A DNA stretch of 64,000 nt from Saxidomus purpurata (Eukaryota > Mollusca > Bivalvia > Venerida > Veneridae). Location: positions 16,928,222 to 16,992,221 of the forward strand of contig JAFMSR010000010.1 in the NCBI GenBank assembly GCA_022818135.1, read 5' to 3'. The stretch's first letter is position 1. Each line of letters starts with the position of its first letter. The translations under genes were made by a program, and so were the position numbers. Under the pieces are notes generated by a model. It had not been told where the DNA came from and searched no databases. It saw only the letters and a list, made by a program, of their open reading frames with translations. Positions 39,101-52,685 of the stretch are shown here, piece after piece.

Positions 39101-42100
39101 GTTATGAGTAAACAGTCAAACTTATGTTAAACAGCTTGCATTAGGAGTCAAGTCAAATGGCCGCTAGAACGGGTTGCGTAATACAATGTATGTCATGTGT
39201 ATCCATCAAAGATTTTTGGATGTAACTGTACCTGCCTGCCATGTGACTGTTTAATCCAGGTGACTGTGTACACAGGTGTAACCGTAGTTTGTACAGTTTG
39301 TCATGCAAGAACACAAATCAAAATCAAGTTGGTATCTGGTAAGAGTTCCTGAGTTCTGAAAAGTGACGTCATCTATGAAGTCATCTTTGAGAATAGGATG
39401 TTGACTGAAGGTAAAATTTCACAAGTACATCCACTGAGGAAACAGAAGTCAATATTTTGTGACTTTCTTATTTGTGAGTTTATTCAGGCCTCTGTTGTTA
39501 AGGTACTTTGATGTATAATTTCAAGAACACAATACTGTCAAACCTGTATTACGTAGCCATTATGATTACTTAAAGGGAATGGTTTGCTTTATACTGATAT
39601 ACGTATTTTATTATTTGCTGTGTAGGATATATCGGTATTGGCTACTTTTCACAAGGAGCAACTTAGCCATTACCCAGCTGGGGGCAAGTGATTCTGCTGC
39701 TCTCTGATCATGATCTGCACTTTTCATTTTTAGTCAGTGAATATTCAATGAGCACCCCATTGAACAAAAAATGGTACAGTCCAAATTGAGAGATGGACAA
39801 GTCTATTTTAGGAATATAGCAGGGTCAGGTGGCTGCCAATACAGGCTTGACTGTATTTTGTACTTTGTTTTTCGGGGAATTATGTTTGTGAAAATAGATC
39901 TGATTTTGTTTATCACATTTTATGATACAATAGCGTTTATGGAGCAGTGTCGTGGAAAGGCAGGGTTCTGGAATGAATTGGGACATATACCAAAACAACA
40001 TTATACGTTAAGCAACATTGGTGTAAAGATATTCTCTCCATGTCCAATATGACTGTAAGAACCATTAAATAGTACAAAAGGGAGTTCTTAGAAACTATGC
40101 ATTATTCCCATGTTATAAATTAAATAATCAGTTCATGTATAATGAAGTAAATGGTTCAGAGAAACTTAGGAGAAAAAAAACTTTTTCAAAGGGCCTTCCA
40201 TTTACAGCCCAAGCTTTTAGTGCTCTATATATCTTGCTAGTTTTCCCTGTCTGTCATTGTGTACCAGTCATGTGTAAAGAAATTGCTTTGTCACTTATTT
40301 TATTTTCCCTTTCTCCACATTGGTAAGGACTCATTGTTCTGCAGAAGAAGAGATTATCAGAGCTGGTGTTGATACTTATCCTCAAAAAATGTGTCACTCT
40401 ACTCCAGTTATCTTTGTTTACATTGCAGCAGTTATCCCCCCTTAACCATCACAGTGACTTTCAGGCTTTGTTAGATCATATATATTAGTACATGTTGACT
40501 GCTTGTGAGTGTTATATAGCTAGAAGACATCTTCCGAAATACTGTGCTTTGCTTCCATTCTTGTATAATATGTTTTAAATGATGCTAGTTTGCAAAGTGT
40601 AGATCTCCAGTATAGAAATCGCTAGAATAAAAAGAAAGATCAAAGACGCAGAAATGCCAGATCTTACGGCCTTAATTACTTACAACTTTGATTGGCATAA
40701 AGGCTTTTAATTAGTCTTGAGTTCTTGAAAGTGTTGTTTTGAACATGGTTGTATTGTTTGAGATTACTGAAGTCGGCAAATTATTTATCCAAGCTTAAGC
40801 CTTTTCATATAATAGGTTTTTAGGCATAAATCATTGCATTTTGTCTTGTCATTTTCCTTGTTGCTACTCAGGTGTTTACCATTAATTGGGTATTTGAAAG
40901 TCAAAATTGGTAACAAATATGCCTCTGTATCTGTTACTTGTCTTTAGTGTACATTGTTTTACTTTATACATGTCCGTAATACATTGCTTGATCATAAAAA
41001 ATGCTTGAAACATGGTAAGTTATAATAAGTCCATTTTTTTGGAAGCAAATTTAACTGATTTCTTGGTAACAAGTTTCTGCTGTTTCCATGGAAATGAGTA
41101 CTTCTCTTTCCTTGGAAACAAGTAATTCTGATTCCAAGTACTTTTGTTTCCTTGGAAACAAGTGCTACAGTTTTCTTAGAATTCTGGGAAAAGGGTATAC
41201 TGTTACCTTGGAAACAAGCACCTCTGCCTCAGAAGGTGGAGCTGTAAGCCCAATGGGATGCCCTCTCATTTCCAGACTGAGTTCCTGTGATATAATGTGG
41301 CACATTTAGCTTCTACACAAGCAATTTCTGACACTATTTATTCCATGCTAGCTTAGTTTTGAATAATATGTACCCAGAATTCCTTGCACCTGCCTTCCCA
41401 TGATTCTCTGCTGTAAATGGTTGTGCTATATTTAGTTTAAAATTATACTCAAAAGTGTCTGTTAATATCATATTTATTTACCAAAAAAAATAAATTTGTA
41501 CGAAACATTTAATATGAATAAATATAAAAGATAAATCGGAGTTTCTGTTTTCTCTCTGAATTCAGTTTGATGATTAAAGTGGGGAAATGCATATTTTAGA
41601 CAACTTGCGTTATTGGCATAATTATATTACCGTATAATGTCCATTTTACCAAAACTTGCATCAAATTCTATAAATTTTGACTGGGACAATCGTGTCAAAA
41701 TTGAGGGATAGTTCCGTAAAAGACAAACTTATAATTATATTACCATGTTTTACTGTACACAAAGATTACTCCTGTATTAACCTTATATTATCAAGTCACA
41801 TGATCAGTGAACCTTATACATGTACCTGTGCTATTTTAAGACTGTCTCTGAATAATCCTGCACTAAAAATTTATACTCTGTAAAGATGTCTTGCAACGAG
41901 GCATCATTCTACAGGTGCAAATAGCTACCAAACTGCCATTTGTCTGACTTGAGTGACCAGCCCTATGTCATAAATAGCCTTAAAACAACCAATTTTTCAA
42001 TCAAAAATCTCTCAAAAGTGATACCAGAATTATACTTCTTGTCGCAGGACATTTTTATGGAGTATATTTAATACAAATACCTGCTAGTAAAGACCAGATG

Positions 42101-45100
42101 TCAACTAAATATGTGCTGTTTTTAGCTCACCTGGCACAAAATGCAAGGGTGAGCTATTTGGATCGCTCACTGTCCATCAAACATTGTATGTCCTTTCACT
42201 TATTCCTTAAAACAACATCTCTGAAACCACTGGGCCAATGTTTATGAAGCTTGGAAGGGATGTTCCTTGCATGAAGCTCTATCAAAGTTGTTTAAATAAT
42301 TTTATTTCATGCAGAACTTTGTTTGCCATGGCAATGGAAAGGAACATTTAAAAAAAATTCTCAAAATCTGGAAGGCCCAGTGCTTGGATATTTGGCAATG
42401 CACCATTGTCTAGTGATCCTCTACCAAGATTGTTCAAATTTTTGCCCTTGGGTCAAACTTTTCCCCTCCCTAGAGCTCACTTGTTACATATAGACTTTTA
42501 TAAGGAAATACTTTGAAAAAATGTCTTATCCAAAACCATGAGGCCCAGATCTTACATTGTTGTTGTGTAGCAATGCTTAGTGGTCCTCTACCAAGATTGT
42601 TCATATGCCCCTGGAGTCAAAATGGGCCATGCCCTGGGGTGATTATCTTACATAGACTTATATAGGAAACCTTTTGAAAATCTTCGCCATAATTTCTAGG
42701 TCTAGATCTTAAATATGTGGTATGTAGCATTGTCTAGAAATCCACTCCGTAAACTGTTCTAACTTGCTTCTAGGTCAAAATTAGCCCCACCTGCTTAGTT
42801 TTACTGTACTTTTACTTTGTTTTCTGCCATTATGCTTTTGACCTTGTATTATAGCCAATGGTAGCCAGGTCAGTGATATAGAGCCATCATGGCCCCTTTG
42901 TTTGGATGATGAAGTCTTTGTTCGAAGAAATATGACAAACTTACCAAGAGTTGAGAAATGGTAATAAAATTAAGACCTCAAGTCAGAGGTTAAGGGATCT
43001 CCCTAGAGAAGGATTTTTCTGCAGTAGTTCCTGAGACTAGTTATAAGTACTGACGTCTGACATGGTTAAGATGGACCATATGTCTGTGGCTTACTGCCAA
43101 ACTTTTCCAGTGTTGGCCTTCTGTCAGCCCCATAAAATGACAAGGGGAATCGTAAGGTACTTGGGGAAGATTGCAAGCAAAAAAACATCTTTGGCAAGGT
43201 ATGGAAGCGTTATTATGAAAGAGAAAAAGATTCTGAATGAGTTGACACAAGCCAGAGTGACATGTACCAGTAAAAGGTGACTTAGTATTATATAAATAAA
43301 AGTTAAAAACAGATCTGTACATTCCACTCTGACAATTTAGATTTTGTACAAAAAGATTCTCTAGCTTTCAAAACCAGGAACAAGAATTTATCCTGTGTAA
43401 TAAAAGGGTCATTCTGGGAGGAGTTGTTGAGTATTCTATGTGTCATGAAGTTGTTTTCTAGAAGAGACATCGGAGAAATGTATTTTAAAAAGGATAAACT
43501 TGGGAATAAAAATGCCCTATTTAAATTGAGAGTAAGACCGGATACCTTTGGCATATTGTGAGTATTTTTGTTATACTTTTTACTAACAAAACACATCATT
43601 AGAGTTAGCATGCACTTTCTAACTTGTAGTTTTCTATTCATATTTACCTTTGTGTTGTTACCCACGTAACAGTCAGCTCCGAAAAATTATTGTTTGGATG
43701 AAATTTTATTACTCAAATACCACAATGCAAATTTCAGAATACGTAATTTTCTGATTTTGAAAGAATTTCTCATATGTGGGATGTATTATACAGTAAAATA
43801 TTTTGACACTATTTTAACATCAAACATTTACCATAGCAACATATGTCATATATTTCAACAGTTTTCTGCACAGGCTTGAACTGTGTTTAAAATGATAGAA
43901 GTAACAGTTGGAAACCATTCTAGACAAAACAATACCATAAAAAACATTATTTTTCATGCATTTTAAATGCAAAAAACTAAGTTTATAACTAAAATAACCC
44001 CATTATTTTTCAAGACCATCATTATATATTTATTTTCAAAAATAACAGCAGTTACTGTATTTTCCAAAAGAGCATAATTATTATCATAGTGGTATTATTT
44101 ATACTGATAGTAATGTTTGCTTCAATCGTTTTTCCGTAACAACAATTTTAAGGTTTCATAGTGCCTCGTACTTCCTTCTTGTATTCTTGTCCTTTTTATT
44201 GTCGTTTCATTTAGTTTTGTTAAAATTCTTTGAGAAAAACATAAACCACTAGATCTACCTACATCAACAAAATTCAAAGTATCTTGCACACAGTTATTCT
44301 AGGCACTGTTTAAAACGCTAGAAATAAATTCATGCTTTTAAGGTTTTGGTATGTATATTGCATCTGGTGGAAGCCCTTCATATTTTGATTCTACTAATAT
44401 CATTGTACCAAATAGGTTTATTATATACATGTATCGTGTAATGGTCACTTTTTAGAATGTAGGACATTATCCCCTAGGACATTATACCCTCAGCTCAATT
44501 TTGCACAGGCAGACATTAGCCCTGCCATTATTTTGCAAAAGCAGACATTAGCCCCTTTATAAAATTATCTTTCTGAATGCATCAGCATAATATTATTATC
44601 TGTATGTTCTTTGACAAAATAAATAAATCTAACAGAAAAAAACCTTTTATTTCAACCTTTTGATGATATTTAATCAAATTTTAAACTTTGAAGAGGGATA
44701 ATGTCTGCCTTTGCAAAATAATGAAGGGGCTAATGTCCTCCTGTGCAAAAAAGAGCTAAAGGGACAATGTCCAAGGGAACAATGTTCATTTACCAGTTTT
44801 TAACCTGTTTCATGACAACTCTTACCCTGCTACTGGTACAAAGTTATGCTGCCTTAATTGGCAACTGTTTGCCATTCAGCCTCTAAATTTTCACTTAACA
44901 TAATTCAATATATACAAGTCTATGACTAGTTTAGGCTAAATTGAAAGCACGAACAATCCATTTGAGAAAACCAGAACGGTTTGAGTTAGAAATAATACAC
45001 GTAGTTCCCACATTAACAATATTTACCTCCCTTGTTCTGAATTGTCAGCCATATTGTATGGCAACTTAAAGTTAAAAGCGGAAAATCTATTAAACAATTA

Positions 45101-48100
45101 CAAACTAATCAGATTTATAAACATAATTAATCTATGCTGCTATCACTATCTTGGTAGTTTCTTAATTATCACATAATTGAGAAAAAATCCTATTAATGCC
45201 TTATTAGTTTTGCCATTCAAAATGGCTGCCAATTCAGAACAAGGGAGGTAAATATTGTGGATATGGAAACTGTATTTCACTATGATTAGTATCTAACTAC
45301 AAAACTAATTTCAATTGTTGGAACTAATGTCGTTTATTTGTCTTGTTGCAGTTTATGCATTGCTTGTACATTGTATTTGCATGTAATTCATTTTGTTTGA
45401 TATTGTTTTGCACATGTGAGAATGACTATTGCATGTACCATTTGCTGTTTTTGTTTCCTCTTATCAACTGTAGATAAATTCTGCCTTAATGAAACTTGGG
45501 GGTAATAATGTTTGCAAGCAGAATTTCTAGGTCAGGTTGGTTTAAATAAGTTTGTTAATGTCACCAGTGATGGCAAAGTTATAGCAGAGTTACTATCCTT
45601 TGATTGTTCAAGATTAATTTTAACTTATTTTTTCACAAAATACTGCTTTCTTATCATTCTCTCATTAAATTCTACCCCAAACGGTTGGGGGATAGGAGCA
45701 CCGGTGGTTGGTTGGTCGGTCGGTCGGTCGGTCGGGCGGTCGGTGGGTCGTTCAGGTGGTCTGTTGCAATTGTGCACAAGAACCATAACTCCATCTTGAC
45801 TCATTACAGAGTTATTGCCCTTTGTTACTTTTCCTTGTCCTGAGCATAACTTGAAAACTACTTGTGGGAATTCAATACAACTTCATACAATGGTCTAGCA
45901 CAATAAGAGGAAGTGCAGTGTACAAGAACCATAACTCTATCTTGAGTAATTACAGAGTTATTCCCCTTTGTTACTTTTCCTTGTCCAGAGCATAACTTGA
46001 AAACTACAAGTTGGAATTCAATACAACTTCATACAATGGTCAAGTACATTGAGAGGAAGTGCAGTGCACAGGAACCATAACTCTTTCTGGACTCATTACA
46101 GAGTTATTGCCCTTTGTTACTTTTCCTTGTCTGGAGCATTACTTGAAAACTACTGGTTTGAATTCAATACAACTTCATACAATGGTCTAAGGAAATGAGA
46201 GGAAGTGCAGTGTACAAGAACCATAACTCTATCTTGAGTAATTACAGAGTTATTGCCCTTTTTACGTTACCTTGTCCGGGGATTGCTGGGGGGGGGTGAA
46301 AACTACTGGTTGGAATTCACTACAACTTCGTGCAATGGTCAAGCACATTAAGAGGAAGTCTAGTGTTCAAGAACCATAACTCTGTCTTGACAAATTACAG
46401 AGTTATTGCCAAGAACAATATCCTTTTTGTTTGTTTGCAAGGATTCGTTACTACAAACTTCCTCAGTTTTAAAGGGGGGGGGGGGGGGGGGGGGCACTTT
46501 GGGGGTATTGATCACATTTAGTGATAGTTCTTGTTTCAAATTAGTAATTGCATGCAGATATGCTTGTTCCTGTTCATATCTTGTTTCTAATTATATTATG
46601 TAGTTATGACAGAGTTGTTGCCCTTTAACTTTTAAAGTGACATTTTTATGTTTATATTTGTAATGTTATTAGTCTGTAGATGCATTTTTGAAACATCACA
46701 GCAATAGTCATGGTCATGCTCTATAAGTGATCAAATTGCAGTAAACTCTGAATATAACGACTCTGGAAATAGCTAAATTACTGATATGAGGAACAAAATT
46801 TCTGGGCCTGATTTTTTTACACTTCATTTGATAAGATAATGTTATATGGATATAGCATATGGCAGATATAAGAAATAAACTTTCTGGGGTGGATTTTTTT
46901 CACTCTTTATTTTATATAAAAATGTTATATGGATATAACATACTCCAGATATTTAGAACAACTTCAAATGGTCCCAAGGAGTTGGTTATATACAGAGTTT
47001 ACTGTGCATGAGTAACAGCAAATTTATTGACCCACAATGGTTTAATGCTTTTGTAAATTTCACTGTTATATCATTCGAAGAAGCTTTTAAGGCTGCATGT
47101 ATTTTGAAGTCCTAGGATCTCTTTGAATTGACTGATATAGTAAAATTAATTTATTGAAAGTATAATGATAGAACTAAATTAAATTCACTCTAATACAATG
47201 TTGCATTTGCCTTTCTTTCGTATTCAAGTTGTTTCTTTGAGTAAAAGATTTGTCAGACAGCCTTTCTTATTTTTTGTAATATCACTGAAAAAAATACTGT
47301 GCTAATTATATACTTATCTGTTTAAAAAGCAAACTTATGAATGTTTTTGGTAAAAATAAAGGTCATTTTTGTCAGTAAGACATCTTTCTTGATAAAATGA
47401 TAGCTACTTGTAAATGTGATCCTGGAACTTTAACAAACATCTTTTGCTATACTAACAATTCACAGAAGAAGGGAGATATTGTTTTGTTGGTGTTAGTTGA
47501 ACAGTGTTATTCTGTTGGTAGGTCTGGACTTAGTGTTATGCATGCTTGGGGCAAGTGTTTGTTTGTAATTGTGCTTATTAGGTCTACCAACCTATACAGA
47601 GGCTATAATCGGTATGACCCGATTTGGAGCAAGTGGCTAATTGACATTGATTTTAAGGTCTCTCGGAAAGGTCAAGGTCACATTGACTCCTTCTATTTAA
47701 CTGATTGCACCAAGGAGGCATTCATATTTACACAATCAATTTTTGATTTTTTTTTCAATTTGCTTTTTTTAATTCTATATTGTTTTATGTACCCAGTATT
47801 GTATAAACATGATAACTGTATTACTAACAAAACCATACAGCAATTACAGTCTGAATTTTAGCTACGACCTTTTCTCTTTTTTTACCGTTGTTTTACAATG
47901 ACCTAAACGTACATTAACTAATCAGTGCTTGAAATCAGCATATAGCATAGAAATATAGCATACCATACTTATTATACTGTGAATTAGATATAGACATAAT
48001 AGTTTTAGTACTGCAAAGTCAGAGAACAGTCGGTTGTTTAAAACTGTTTTAAACAGATTTCCATGAGTAAAAATGATAAAGGCAACATGATAATTGTGTA

Positions 48101-49627
48101 AAATCTTAATTGCTGAGGGATCATTCTCTCGACAGCTTACAACATGGGATCATGTGTCAGTGTATCGGTCAAGGCATTCTTCTAAGTTCTCAGAATATAA
48201 ACAGCATAGTTTTTAAGGTTAAAGTGAAACTTAAAATATAAACATTAACAGACAATACTTTGTTTTTATATAGGTGAGGCTGACAAACGTCAACGTGAAC
48301 CGCCGGTAGAATTACGTCAGAACAGACCACCTCAAGGAGCAAGACAATTTGGAGAAAGTATGGCTCACAAATTTGTATTTATACTGATTTCTTTATACTT
48401 ATTTATTTATTCTCTTACAATTTAGAGTAATCGCTCTTTGGGCTTATTTATTTATTCTCTTACAATTTAGAGTCTTTGGACTTATTTATTTATTCTCGAT
48501 TGCAAAATAAGTACTGATTTCTTTATACTTATTTATTTATTCTCTTACAATTTAGAGTATTTGCTCTTTGGGCTTATTTATTAAGCAGGTTTTTTCAAAA
48601 AACCTACTTATTAGAATGGCGAGTCGGTGGGCGGGGGGGGGGGTGGATGGGCGGGCGGGCGGGCGTGAAACATTGGTTTCCGTTGGATAACTTTAGTTAG
48701 GGTGACCAATTGCAATGAAACTTGGTGTGTAGGTAGCTTGCGTGGAGACGCCGTTGGGATTGCATTTGGGGTCACTAGGGTCAAGGTCAAGGTCACTGTT
48801 ACTAAAAATAGAAAAACGGTTTCCGCTCAATAACTCGAGCTACGAGTGACCAATTACAATGAAACTTGGTCTGTAGGTAGCTTGCGTGGAGACGCCGCTT
48901 GGGACGCATTTAGGGTCACTAGGGTCAAGGTCAAGGTCACAGCTACTAAAAATAGAAAAATGGTTTCCGCTCAATAAATCAAGTTGGGAGTGACCAATTA
49001 CAATGAAACTTGGTCTTAGGTAGCTGCGGAGACGCCGCTTGGGATTGCATTTGGGGTCACTAGGGGCAAGGTCAAGGTCACTGTAACTAAAAAATAGAAA
49101 AATAGTTTCCGCTCAATAACTCAAGTTAGGAGTGACTAATTGCAATCAAACTCAGTGTGTAGGTAGCTTGTGTAGAGAGGAAGCTTGGGATTGCATTAGG
49201 GGTCACTTGGTTCAAGGTCAAGGGCACTGTTACTAAAAATAGAAAAATGGTTTCCACTCAATAACTTGAGTTAGGAGTGACCAATTGTAATGAAACTTGG
49301 TATGTAGGTAGCTTGCGTGGAGAGGAAGCTTTGGTTCACTATGGTCAAGGTCACTAGGGTCAAGGTCACTGTTACTAAAAATAGATTTTTATTTATTTTT
49401 AGTTTTTAGATTGTTTTAAGCAAAAAGAATTTTTTTGGGTCAAGGTCACTTGACTCAAGGTCAAGGTCACTGTTACTAAATATAGATTTTATTTAATTTA
49501 AGTTTTTCGATTGTTATAAAAAACAAAAATTTTTGGGGTCGGGGTCAAGGTCACTAGGGTCACGGTCAAAGTCAGTGTAACTAAAAATAGATTTTTATTT
49601 ATTTTTAGTTTTTAGATTGTTTTAAGC

Positions 49628-49676
<49 letters not shown>

Positions 49677-51278
49677 TTTTTGGGTCAAGGTCACTTGGCT
49701 CAAGGTCAAGGTCAGTGTTACTAAAAATAGATTTTTATTTATTTTTAGTTTTTAGATTGTTTTAAACAAAAAAAAATTTTTCCGGTCAAGGTCACTAGGG
49801 TCAACGTTAAGGTCACTGTTACTAAAAAATAGATTTTATTTATTTTTAGTTTTTAAATTGTTTTAAGCCAAAAAATTTTTTTTGGGTCAAGGTCACTTGG
49901 CTCAAGGTCAAGGTCAGTGTTACTAAAAATAGATTTTTATTTATTTTTAGTTTTTAGATTGTTTTAAACAAAAAAAAATTTTTCCGGGTCAAGGTCACTA
50001 GGGTCAACGTTAAGGTCACTGTTACTAAAAATAGATTTTTATTTATTTTTAGTTTTTAAATGTTTTAAGTAAAAAAATTTTTTTGGGGTCAAGGTCAGTT
50101 GGCTCAAGGTCAAGGTCACTGTTACTAAAATAGATTTTATGTATTTTTAGTATTTTGATTGTTTTAAGCAAAAAAATTTTTTCGGGGTCAAGGTCACTAG
50201 GGTCAAGGTCAAGGTCACTGTTACTAAAAATAGATTTTTATTTATTTTTAGTTTTTAGATTGTTTTAAACCAAAAAAATTTTTTTCCGGTCAAGGTCAAG
50301 GTCACTGTTACTAAAAAATAGATTTTTATTTATTTTTAGTTTTTAAATTGTTTTAAGCAAAAAAATTTTTTTAGGGTCAAGGTCACTTGGCTCAAGGTCA
50401 AGGTCACTGTTACTAAAATAGATTTTTATTTATTTTCAGTATTTTGATTGTTTTAAGCAAACAAATTTTGTTTCGGGGTCAAGGTCACTAGGGTCAAGGT
50501 GAAGGTCACTGTTACTAAAAATAGATTTTCATTTATTTTTAGTTTTTTGATTGTTTTAAGCAAAAAAAAAAAATTGGGGGTCAAGGTCACTAGGGTCAAG
50601 GTCACTGTTACTAAAAATGTAAAAAAAAATTTAGTTTTTAAATTGTAGCGAAAAAAAATTTGGGCCCAAGGTCAAGGGCTCTGTTACTAAGATAGGGAGG
50701 AGTCAAGATGACTGTTTTTTTTTAATTCTACAATTTCTACAGGCGCTGTTTAAACCTGCTTTGGTGGCATTGCCGCGTCTTCTTGTTTATTCTCTTACAA
50801 TTTAAAGTCTTTGGACTTATTTATTTATTCTCGATTGCAAAATAAGTACTGATTTCTTTATACTTATTTATTTATTCTCTTACAATTTAGAGTAATCGCT
50901 CTTTGGGCTTATTTATTTATTCTCTTGCAATTTAAAGTCTTTGGACTTATTTATTTATTCTCGATTGCAAAATAAATTCTTACACTCTGGAGACTCATTC
51001 AACGTAAAATCAATTGTAAATGTAGATAAGTTTCAAGGATTATTAGATACAATTGCAACATGTTAACCAGAATAGTGCAATATATCTATCCTTTGTCAGT
51101 GATTCAATCATGTTAACCAGAATATTGAAAGATTCACTTTGTCAAATACCAAATCGTTGTAAGCAAAGGTAACAGTGCAGTATGAGTTGTATAAACCAAA
51201 GGTAACAGTGTAGTATGAGTTGTATAAACCATGACAGTAATCAGATTATGTTTAACTGTGGTTGCAGTTAATGATAAT

Positions 51279-51319
<41 letters not shown>

Positions 51320-52564
51320 ATTTATTTTGAGAGGCTGCACAGTTGGGTAAGCCCAATCTTCCCTGTGGGCCTCAAAATACATACAATGTACATTACCTTT
51401 AACAAAGTTATTACATAAGCAATTAATAAAATTTGTTACTGGTAAATTATATGAGACCTGAAATACAATGTATTTCAAAACTGCCAAACCTGTTAAAAAT
51501 GATTGATCTTGCATAACTAACATTGATCAGAGATGTTTCAATGTATGGAATTAAGATTCATATTTAATCAATGGTCCAACAGGATTTAAACCCTTATGAA
51601 ATATTCAGTTTTGATAGATATATTAATTTTTGTTGAGGAATTAAAGCCATATTTTGTTTCTGTATAGAGAGCATGTACACACCAGATCTACACAATGAAT
51701 TACGAACTAGAATGAACGTCAGTGATGAGAGAATGAGTCCTAGAGGGCGAGACGAAAGGCCTCTGTCATACACACGAGACGACTGGTCACAGGATGACCG
51801 GTCCAATCCTAATTCGTCACCGCGCGGGCCAGTTCAGAGCAGTCCAAGGAGTTCGGGTGTAAATTCACAGAGTCCCAGACGTAGTACTTACATATCCCAG
51901 TACTCCACTGCTGAAGAAGTGAGAGACTGGTTGGAGGTTAAAGGATTTACCCGAAGGTTGTTAATTGATACTTATTTATTTACTTTCAATTGCAAAACAA
52001 GTTCTTACAACTTTTGTTAATCGCTTTTGAGACTTACACCAGATAGGCATCAACCTCAAAGAGAGCAGTGAGGAATTATCTGTGTATTGCCTATAAAGGT
52101 ACTACTGCTACTTTGGAGCTGGTGGGGATCGAACCTGGGACTCTCAGAACCTGAGGCGAACGCACTAGTTCTGTACCAAGGTGGCTTAACAGCAGAACTG
52201 ATAGAGTGCTGTAAAAATTAAAATTTCAGCCAAACTTCAAACTGACAGCATTTTTGCTATCACATTGCATTGCTTTTAAACAAAGTGAAGTCAGTAAAAT
52301 TTACCTCCTGCATTTAACTTTGTAACCTCCTTAGTTGTTACACCACTGTCCACTATTATATTAAATATAAGAAATATTGATAGGCCTGCATGTTACAATA
52401 CATACACTGAACCGTATTTCTAAATGTCCATTTTATAAAGTTCAGTTTTAAGAAAAGTATTTTGTGCAACGACTTAAAATTTAGAACTCCAGATTTATAC
52501 ATAGTGCTCTATCAAAAATACCAAAAATATGAAATTTTACTGTGGGGGGGGGGGGGGGGGGGGG

Positions 52565-52621
<57 letters not shown>

Positions 52622-52639
52622 TTTTTTAATTAATTTAAA

Positions 52640-52685
<46 letters not shown>

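Larger units (their letters stand above)
36638..48273 (+). other. EPS8 intron 14 (11.6 kb, longest)
   Basis: It holds the weak tandem array at 38170-38345, GATCATGATC repeat 39690-39840, GGAAACAAGT repeats 41085-41225, family-A copy 3, three adjacent foldback/MITE elements (44440-47007), family-E array 45670-46530 and a dispersed repeat 47210-47430. Nothing is recognisable in 36640-38160, 38350-39680, 39850-41080, 41230-42120 and 42905-44430, nor from 47430 to the acceptor; the 154-codon frame at 47397 has no family motif. Confidence 0.75.
48358..51667 (+). other. EPS8 intron 15
   Basis: A 3.3-kb intron almost wholly occupied by the AAGCAGGTTT element (48590-50790) and its flanking TTATTTATTCTC repeats, followed by small direct repeats at 51160-51230 and a (TAA)n microsatellite. 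Confidence 0.8.

Noticed and set aside
43303..43665. 120-codon minus-strand frame
   Set aside because: No recognisable motif, AT-driven composition, and no splice sites linking it to anything.
47397..47861. 154-codon frame in EPS8 intron 14
   Set aside because: It begins inside a dispersed repeat, has no recognisable domain, ends in a poly-Phe/Leu stretch from T-rich DNA, and lacks splice or promoter support.
48600..48670. G-rich stretch as a promoter/CpG island or quadruplex control element
   Set aside because: It is part of the left end of the AAGCAGGTTT repeat (GGCGGGCGGGCGGGCG), not a stand-alone regulatory site.
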